Of a DNA stretch of 7,476 nt, positions 6,595 through 7,476 are shown in pieces. The notes under the pieces were generated by a model, which was not told where the DNA came from, did no database searches, and was given only the letters and a program-made list of their open reading frames with translations. The position numbers were made by a program, and so were the translations under genes. Position 1 is the first letter of the stretch. Each line of letters opens with the position of its first letter. This DNA comes from Vulcanimicrobiota bacterium (GTDB taxonomy: Bacteria > Vulcanimicrobiota > Vulcanimicrobiia > Vulcanimicrobiales > Vulcanimicrobiaceae). The DNA lies in NCBI GenBank assembly GCA_030043675.1, contig JASHXG010000074.1, positions 1-7,476 of the forward strand, in the 5' to 3' direction.

Positions 6595-7187
6595 AGTTTC
6601 GCGAGTTCGACCGGCGCGCGCGCCAGCTCGCACAGCGTCCGTGGACGCAGCGCGAGCGCGCCGTCGTCTGGCGCGGCTTGACCGGGCGCTTCGCCCTGGC
6701 CGTCGAGCCGCTGCTCGGAATGCTCTTCATGGGAGCGCTCACCTGGGGCATCATCTATCGCGCGCAGCACGTCCCCGACGATGCGAGCTTGATCAAGATT
6801 GCGTGGATCTTCGCGTTGGGGATGGTCGCCTTTGCGGGCTATTTCGTCGCCGTGCTGGTCGCTCCCATCGCGGCCTATTTCCAAACCTTCAAGCCGATCT
6901 ACATCCTCGACGGCTACGTGCGCTATCGCGAACCCGACGAGCACTCCGAACTCGACGCCTGCGGCTACGTCGCCGCACTCTTTGCCGATCAGTCGGTCGC
7001 ATGTGAGTGGGAATGGCTCGGACGCAAACGCCTGCCCAACCGCACGATTCCGGCGATGGTCGAGTTTTCGGTCTACGCCGGGATTCACAAAATCGACGGC
7101 AAGCCGACCGGATTGTTACCCGATGACGACCTGCCGTTGCTGTCGATCGGCATCGCCTCTCGCTACGGCCGCCAAGCCGACTTATAG
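6591..7187 (+). CDS. Uncharacterised two-helix membrane protein coupled to aidB
   Basis: A 198-aa protein that I do not recognise. A basic, probably cytosolic N-terminus (about residues 1-30, rich in Arg with a W-x-x-R-E-R pattern) leads to two hydrophobic helices at about 36-57 and 69-96. A polar C-terminal domain of about 100 residues follows: Y104/Y109/Y112, the acidic run EPDEHSELD (114-122), C124, C138 in a Trp/Glu-rich patch (CEWEWLGRKRLPNR, 138-151), then an apparently beta-rich part ending with DDDLPLLSIG (178-187). By the positive-inside rule the N-terminus and C-terminal domain are likely both cytosolic. The ATG overlaps the aidB stop (ATGA) and has a GAGG site, so translation is probably coupled to aidB. 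Composition matches its neighbours, with no sign of recent transfer. It is the last + strand gene before the convergent pair. No enzymatic motif is evident; a domain of unknown function or membrane anchor is possible. Confidence 0.82.
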   Translation: MKFREFDRRARQLAQRPWTQRERAVVWRGLTGRFALAVEPLLGMLFMGALTWGIIYRAQHVPDDASLIKIAWIFALGMVAFAGYFVAVLVAPIAAYFQTFKPIYILDGYVRYREPDEHSELDACGYVAALFADQSVACEWEWLGRKRLPNRTIPAMVEFSVYAGIHKIDGKPTGLLPDDDLPLLSIGIASRYGRQADL

Positions 7188-7202
7188 CGATCCCCTGGCG
7201 CG

Positions 7203-7400
7203 TTAGTGGTTTTCGAGCGGGATGCGCAGCGTGGTTTCCGACGGCCAGTGGTGCCCGTATCCGGACATCAGCACCACCGAAGCGCCGATCGCGAAGATGA
7301 CGAGAATGCCGACCGCCACCACGCGATAGAGAAACGGCGGGATGCCGCGGCTCTCCGGGACCTTGCTGAAATCTAGACGCTCATCCTCGCGTACGATCAT
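7203..7400 (-). CDS. Small single-helix membrane protein (65 aa)
   Basis: A 65-residue protein with a charged N-terminus (REDERLDFSKVPESR, residues 4-18), one membrane helix at about 24-46 and a short polar tail holding two histidines (GYGHHWPSE, 47-55). The start is supported by a GGTGAAG site at 7409-7403 and by an ATGA overlap with the gene upstream on the same strand, so it is translated right after that membrane protein. The body plan resembles small accessory subunits of respiratory complexes, and heme A genes lie 6 kb away, but I see no motif that proves this. It converges on the 198-aa gene with only 15 nt between the two stop codons, and no terminator is visible in that gap. Function unknown. 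Its coding reality is supported by coupling, ribosome site and a coherent membrane topology. Confidence 0.75.
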   Translation of the reverse strand: MIVREDERLDFSKVPESRGIPPFLYRVVAVGILVIFAIGASVVLMSGYGHHWPSETTLRIPLENH

Positions 7401-7476
7401 GACTTCACCGGAGGCGCGAAGCCGACCACGTTGAGGCCCGCCAAGAGCGCCAAAATGGCGCCGATTCCAAGCAACA
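7397..7476 (-). CDS. C-terminal end of a membrane protein (N-terminus beyond window edge)
   Basis: The reverse strand from the right edge carries 25 sense codons and a TGA (7399-7397) whose bases overlap the ATG of the 65-aa gene. The visible residues are a very hydrophobic Leu/Ala/Gly helix (LLGIGAILALLAGLNVVGFA) followed by a short PPVKS tail. This reads as the last membrane helix of a larger protein or as most of a small one. Too little is present to name the family; a respiratory oxidase or transporter subunit is possible by context only. The overlap with the next gene argues for a common operon running leftward from outside the window. Confidence 0.6.
   Translation of the reverse strand, partial: LLGIGAILALLAGLNVVGFAPPVKS

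Noticed and set aside
7188..7202. Bidirectional terminator between the convergent genes
   Set aside because: Only 15 nt are available and no stem with a T-run is visible on either strand.
1..7476. CRISPR arrays, tRNA or rRNA genes, insertion sequences, attachment sites or long repeats
   Set aside because: No regularly spaced repeats, no cloverleaf-like or rRNA-like segments, no transposase frames and no terminal inverted repeats were seen on either strand.

Overview
The window is a gene-dense, high-GC bacterial segment. At least six genes on the + strand (335-7187) run head to tail with little or no spacing. A divergent lipoprotein gene is cut by the left edge, and a pair of small membrane-protein genes on the - strand converges on the cluster from the right edge. 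Heme A synthesis (ctaA, ctaB) points to an aerobic organism with a heme-copper oxidase of the aa3 or related type. The base composition, very long antisense shadow frames and dense 4-nt overlaps fit a high-GC soil or freshwater-type lineage. I cannot place it by sequence alone; Eremiobacterota/WPS-2 or a similar phylum is only a guess.

Layout. 1-266 (-): N-terminal part of a lipoprotein with a clear LASC lipobox and a GTG start. 267-334: divergent intergenic region. 335-1261 ctaA (heme A synthase), then ctaB (heme O synthase, 1258-2133), then a 14-helix DHA2-type MFS transporter (2130-3458); these three are joined by 4-nt stop/start overlaps. After a 41-nt gap with a small hairpin come moaE (3500-3916) and moaA (3927-4943), two molybdenum-cofactor genes. 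An aidB-type acyl-CoA dehydrogenase homologue (4963-6594) follows, and a 198-aa two-helix membrane protein of unknown function (6591-7187) overlaps its stop. On the - strand, 7203-7400 encodes a 65-aa single-helix protein whose start overlaps the stop of a further membrane protein running off the right edge (7397-7476).

How the genes may work together. CtaB farnesylates heme b to heme O and CtaA oxidises heme O to heme A, so this pair supplies the terminal oxidase. MoaA acts at the first step of molybdopterin synthesis (with MoaC) and MoaE at the second (with MoaD); neither MoaC nor MoaD is encoded here, so they must lie elsewhere. AidB is a flavoprotein linked in E. coli to the adaptive response to alkylation; no ada or alkB is visible in the window. 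The shared theme is redox cofactors and redox enzymes, but co-transcription is inferred only from spacing.

Most of the window is well-known housekeeping and accessory metabolism. I do not see a clear new defence, mobile or RNA system. The least explained parts are the 198-aa protein coupled to aidB, the 65-aa membrane protein and its truncated partner at the right edge, and the lipoprotein at the left edge.
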